NCBI RefSeq assembly: GCF_019923745.1
Contig: NZ_JAANOG010000005.1
Location: 62,001 to 126,000 of the forward strand
DNA length: 64,000 nt
Direction of reading: 5' to 3'
From: Aquirufa aurantiipilula
GTDB lineage: Bacteria; Bacteroidota; Bacteroidia; Cytophagales; Spirosomataceae
In this document: one piece after another, positions 61,286 to 64,000 of the stretch
How the letters are laid out: each line of letters opens with the position of its first letter
How positions within the stretch are numbered: position 1 is the first letter of the stretch
Translations under genes and position numbers: made by a program
The notes under the pieces: model-generated
Databases searched by the model: none
What the model saw: only the letters and a program-made list of their open reading frames with translations
What the model was told of the DNA's origin: nothing

Positions 61286-62304
61286 ATAAATTGAGTATGA
61301 TCAACCATAGAAAAAGCATTTACATTTTGGTTTAATTTCTTCCCAATATACATTTCAATGTCCATAGGACTAACACCAAATCCTGGCCTTAATGCAATTA
61401 AATCACGAGCGCATATGATATGATCAATAGGTAAATCATTTCTGAAATGTAAACTCTTCCTAACAATTGCGATATTTTTTATCTCTGATTGACTTGGCTC
61501 CTTAAATCCAGTTCCTGCAATTGCTAATTCAATATTTCGAATGGCTTTTATCATGTTTTTTAATTCCAATGGTTCTAAGGATGCAATATGATCTGGGCCA
61601 GGCATACTTTTGTCTAAAGTAAAATGTTTCTCGATTACCTTGGCACCTAATGCAACTGCGGCAATTGGCACCTCTATTCCTAAGGTATGATCTGAATATC
61701 CTACTTGAACTCCTAAATCCATATGAATTTTATTCATCGCTGTCAAATTCACATCATTCATCGGTGTAGGATATTCGGTATTACAATGTAAAATGGTAAT
61801 ACGATCTTTATCAATACCTGCATGAATAAAGACTTCCATGGCATCTGAAACTTCTTTCATATTTGCCATTCCCGTTGAAAAAATAACCTCCTTTCCTTTT
61901 TCTGCGATATGAATCAAATATGGCTTATTGGTTATTTCGCCAGATGGTATTTTAAATAAATCAATTCCCAATTCTTCCAAAAAATCAATTGATTCTTCAT
62001 CAAATCCCGTAGAAAGAAATTTAATCCCAAGACTCTTTGCATAATCTCTTAATTCAAAATGCCATTCATATGGCATTTCCAAATTTTTTAACATTTGAAA
62101 CTGAGAATTGTCGCCATCGTTGATATTCTTAACCTGATATGCTGCTTTATGTGCTGATTTTGTTACTAAATTTTCTGCTTTAAAAGTTTGAAATTTAACA
62201 TAATCTGCTCCTGCATCTGCCGCTGCCTCAATTAATCTTTTTGCAATAGACAAATCTCCGTTGTGATTTACACCCGCTTCTGCAATAATAATAACTGGTT
62301 TCAT
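61279..62304 (-). CDS. neuB: N-acetylneuraminate/legionaminate synthase, NeuB/LegI-like
   Basis: A 341-residue synthase. IIIAEAGVNHNGDLSIAKRLI and ADYVKFQTFKAENL are PEP and metal contacts; FKIPSGEITNKPYL, HCNTEYPT and GYSDHTLGIEV follow; the C-terminal antifreeze-like SAF domain is SLHFRNDLPID...RPGFGVSPMDIE. It condenses PEP with the six-carbon sugar to the nine-carbon nonulosonic acid. The neighbouring LegC and PtmE-like genes favour legionaminic acid over sialic acid. All motifs appear intact. Confidence 0.95.
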   Translation of the reverse strand: MKPVIIIAEAGVNHNGDLSIAKRLIEAAADAGADYVKFQTFKAENLVTKSAHKAAYQVKNINDGDNSQFQMLKNLEMPYEWHFELRDYAKSLGIKFLSTGFDEESIDFLEELGIDLFKIPSGEITNKPYLIHIAEKGKEVIFSTGMANMKEVSDAMEVFIHAGIDKDRITILHCNTEYPTPMNDVNLTAMNKIHMDLGVQVGYSDHTLGIEVPIAAVALGAKVIEKHFTLDKSMPGPDHIASLEPLELKNMIKAIRNIELAIAGTGFKEPSQSEIKNIAIVRKSLHFRNDLPIDHIICARDLIALRPGFGVSPMDIEMYIGKKLNQNVNAFSMVDHTQFIW

Positions 62305-62951
62305 GATATAATTTGAGCTGGGATTCCTCGTAGAGCTAATCCAAATCCAATAAAAGTTTTAGTAACTACTGCCCCCGAATAAACTATAGATTGCTCAGGT
62401 ATTTTAATACCTCGATTTATCACAGCGTGACTACTCAAAAAAGTACTATCTCCAATTTCACAATCTGCATTAACTGTTGCCATGGTAGAAATATGACAAT
62501 TATCACCAATAATAGAATCATGTTCTATTATTGCTCCAGTATTTATAATATTATTTAACCCAATTTGGGCCCCTGCATTAATTACTGCTTTATGCCCAAT
62601 AAATGTCCCAGCTTTTATACTTGCAAATGTAGAGACATAAGCATCATTTGCTTTGATAATAGGAAATTCTCCACCAAGTTCAGATACCAATTGAAATATT
62701 CTTACCCTATTTACATTAGATAAAATATGACCAAGTGAGATGTGAAAATATGTATATCTTTTTACCAATGATGGAATTTCTTGATCAGTTCCAATAAATG
62801 GAATTCCAAATAAATTAGACCCAATTTTTTCTTTTACATCTATAATACCTTCAATTCTAAATTCGTGATTATCTTCAATAATATCTATGACAGACTTACA
62901 ATGTCCTCCACCTCCAATTAATACGATACCTTTTTTTTGTTTATCTAACAC
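62301..62951 (-). CDS. NeuD/PglD-type sugar O/N-acetyltransferase
   Basis: A 216-residue acyltransferase. The N-terminal GIVLIGGGGHCKSVIDII is a PglD-like UDP-sugar binding fold; from about residue 95 a left-handed beta-helix of hexapeptides follows (AFIGHKAVINAGAQIG..., IIGDNCHISTMATVNADCEIG). The role here is acetylation of the 4-amino sugar (LegH) or O-acetylation of the nonulosonic acid (NeuD). It overlaps neuB by four bases and the LegC-like gene by eleven. The position directly after the aminotransferase favours LegH. Confidence 0.9.
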   Translation of the reverse strand: MLDKQKKGIVLIGGGGHCKSVIDIIEDNHEFRIEGIIDVKEKIGSNLFGIPFIGTDQEIPSLVKRYTYFHISLGHILSNVNRVRIFQLVSELGGEFPIIKANDAYVSTFASIKAGTFIGHKAVINAGAQIGLNNIINTGAIIEHDSIIGDNCHISTMATVNADCEIGDSTFLSSHAVINRGIKIPEQSIVYSGAVVTKTFIGFGLALRGIPAQIIS

Positions 62952-64000
62952 TACTTGGAATATTTACAAGTCTATCAGAAAGCCATTCACTATTTGATAG
63001 ATCAGCTCTAAGAGAATTCTCAAACATTGGGAGTTTATGCATTAATTCCCATGCTGGTCTAGACATAACTCCATTATTATTTGCAAATTTCAAAAAATCA
63101 TCTCTCTCCTCTATATTTCTAAATAAAATAGCATTTAACCAGTAATTTGCCTTTGCTTGATCAATTTCATCTATATATTTTAAATTTATACTGGAAAAAA
63201 AGTTTGAATATTCTTTAGCTAGACCCCTCTTATTCTCTACAAATTCAAATAATTGTTCAAGTTGAGCGCATGCTAGAGCAGCATTTAAATTTGGCATTCT
63301 ATAATTATACCCAATTTCATCATGTATAAATGCCCATTGATGTGGAAGTTTAGCTTGGGTTGTTAAATGCTTTGCTTTAATAGCCAAGTCTCTATTATTA
63401 GTAATCAGAGCTCCACCTCCTCCACAGGTAATAGTTTTATTCCCATTAAAACTAAATACTCCAATTTCCCCAAATGAGCCCGTATGCTTTTCTTTATAAT
63501 AACTTCCTATAGATTCAGCCGAATCTTCGATTAGTTTAATATTCCATTCTTGACATATTTCCAACAATTCATCTATTCTACATGGCAATCCAAAAGTGTG
63601 CATTGGGACACAAGCTTTTATTCTTTTTCCAGAAAGAGTATTATAACAATATCCATCTTTTCTTATTTCTGCATTATTCTTCAAATAGTTTAACAAGGAT
63701 TTAGGTGACATACCCAAGGAATCTATATCTACATCAATAAAGATAGGAGAAGCCCCCAAATAAGAAACTGCATTACATGTAGCAATAAATGTTAAACTTT
63801 GAGTCAATACTTCATCACCTTTCTTAACATTAGATAAAAGTAATGCCATATGTAAAGCACTAGTTCCATTAACAATTGCAACAGCATATTTAGAACCTGT
63901 GATTTTACACATCATCTCTTCAAATTGACTTACAAATGAACCTACAGAAGATACAAAAGTAGAATCAATGGTTTCATTCACATATTGTCTTTCATTTCCT
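62941..64000 (-). CDS. DegT/DnrJ/EryC1-family aminotransferase, LegC-like (cut by window edge)
   Basis: The frame continues to the window end, so the N-terminus is missing; the last visible codons read GNERQYVNETIDST, which precedes the first in-frame GTG and is typical of LegC. Motifs include VNGTSALHMALLLSNV, LIEDSAESIGSYYKEKHTGSFG and GVFSFNGNKTITCGGGGALITNN with the PLP Lys in NGNKTIT. It adds the 4-amino group to the 4-keto-6-deoxy sugar. A LegB partner should lie upstream, beyond the edge, or be the gene at 33875. About 353 codons are visible. Not a pseudogene: truncation is by the window only. Confidence 0.92.
   Translation of the reverse strand, partial: GNERQYVNETIDSTFVSSVGSFVSQFEEMMCKITGSKYAVAIVNGTSALHMALLLSNVKKGDEVLTQSLTFIATCNAVSYLGASPIFIDVDIDSLGMSPKSLLNYLKNNAEIRKDGYCYNTLSGKRIKACVPMHTFGLPCRIDELLEICQEWNIKLIEDSAESIGSYYKEKHTGSFGEIGVFSFNGNKTITCGGGGALITNNRDLAIKAKHLTTQAKLPHQWAFIHDEIGYNYRMPNLNAALACAQLEQLFEFVENKRGLAKEYSNFFSSINLKYIDEIDQAKANYWLNAILFRNIEERDDFLKFANNNGVMSRPAWELMHKLPMFENSLRADLSNSEWLSDRLVNIPSSVR

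Noticed and set aside
62941-64000. N-terminally truncated LegC aminotransferase pseudogene
   Set aside because: The reading frame runs on in LegC-like sequence up to the last base of the window, so the gene is cut by the edge, not broken.

Overview
This is Bacteroidota chromosome, probably from an aquatic Cytophagales-like member. The evidence is the low GC, the lack of clear Shine-Dalgarno sites, a TAnnTTTGC promoter element before tRNA-Phe, Wzi-family proteins, and a DUF3871 protein beside a Sak4-like ATPase. No rRNA, CRISPR array, transposase or integrase was found. The species cannot be named from this sequence.

Region 1 (1 to about 10740) is an accessory island. A type I restriction-modification operon (hsdR-hsdS-hsdM, minus strand; hsdM runs off the left edge) is followed by an 826-base non-coding stretch that may hold a structured RNA. 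Next comes a plus-strand block typical of integrative elements: a small unknown protein, a Sak4-like annealing ATPase, DUF3871, a RadC-like JAB protein, an XRE regulator and two secreted proteins. The island ends at the 3' end of tRNA-Phe, a classic integration site, with short direct repeats next to it. Intrinsic terminators divide it into units.

Region 2 (10745 to 12874) is core genome: tRNA-Phe, lptB (LPS transport ATPase) and a Cys/Met-metabolism PLP enzyme.

Region 3 (12962 to 19792) has two paralogous Wzi-type outer-membrane proteins on the plus strand. Between them, on the minus strand, lies a compact operon of acyl carrier protein, cytochrome P450, MBOAT acyltransferase and SGNH-like protein. 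It resembles the DltC/DltB/DltD D-alanylation system, but with a P450 instead of the DltA ligase. It is the best candidate here for an undescribed system: oxidation of a carrier-bound acyl group followed by its transfer to an exported glycan.

Region 4 (19794 to the right edge) is a minus-strand surface-polysaccharide locus of more than 44 kb. Its blocks are: UDP-HexNAc epimerases with a glycosyltransferase, a heparinase-like protein and a fused dehydrogenase/oxidoreductase; a HisF/HisH/WbpG-like amidotransferase trio with an asparagine synthetase; a sugar-nucleotide block that includes a LegB-like dehydratase; a Wzy-like polymerase; a CDP-6-deoxyhexose block; methyl- and glycosyltransferases; a second MBOAT/SGNH pair; a sulfation block (sulfotransferase, CysQ, TauE-like exporter, divergent pyruvate kinase, Sat, CysC); a second amidotransferase trio; and a nonulosonic (legionaminic-type) acid pathway with PIG-L deacetylase and formyltransferase genes. 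Together they suggest a highly decorated acidic glycan carrying amidino or amide, sulfate, acyl, formyl and methyl groups. No initiating phosphoglycosyltransferase, Wzx flippase or Wzc/Wza exporter is seen, so the locus is incomplete in this window or relies on genes elsewhere.
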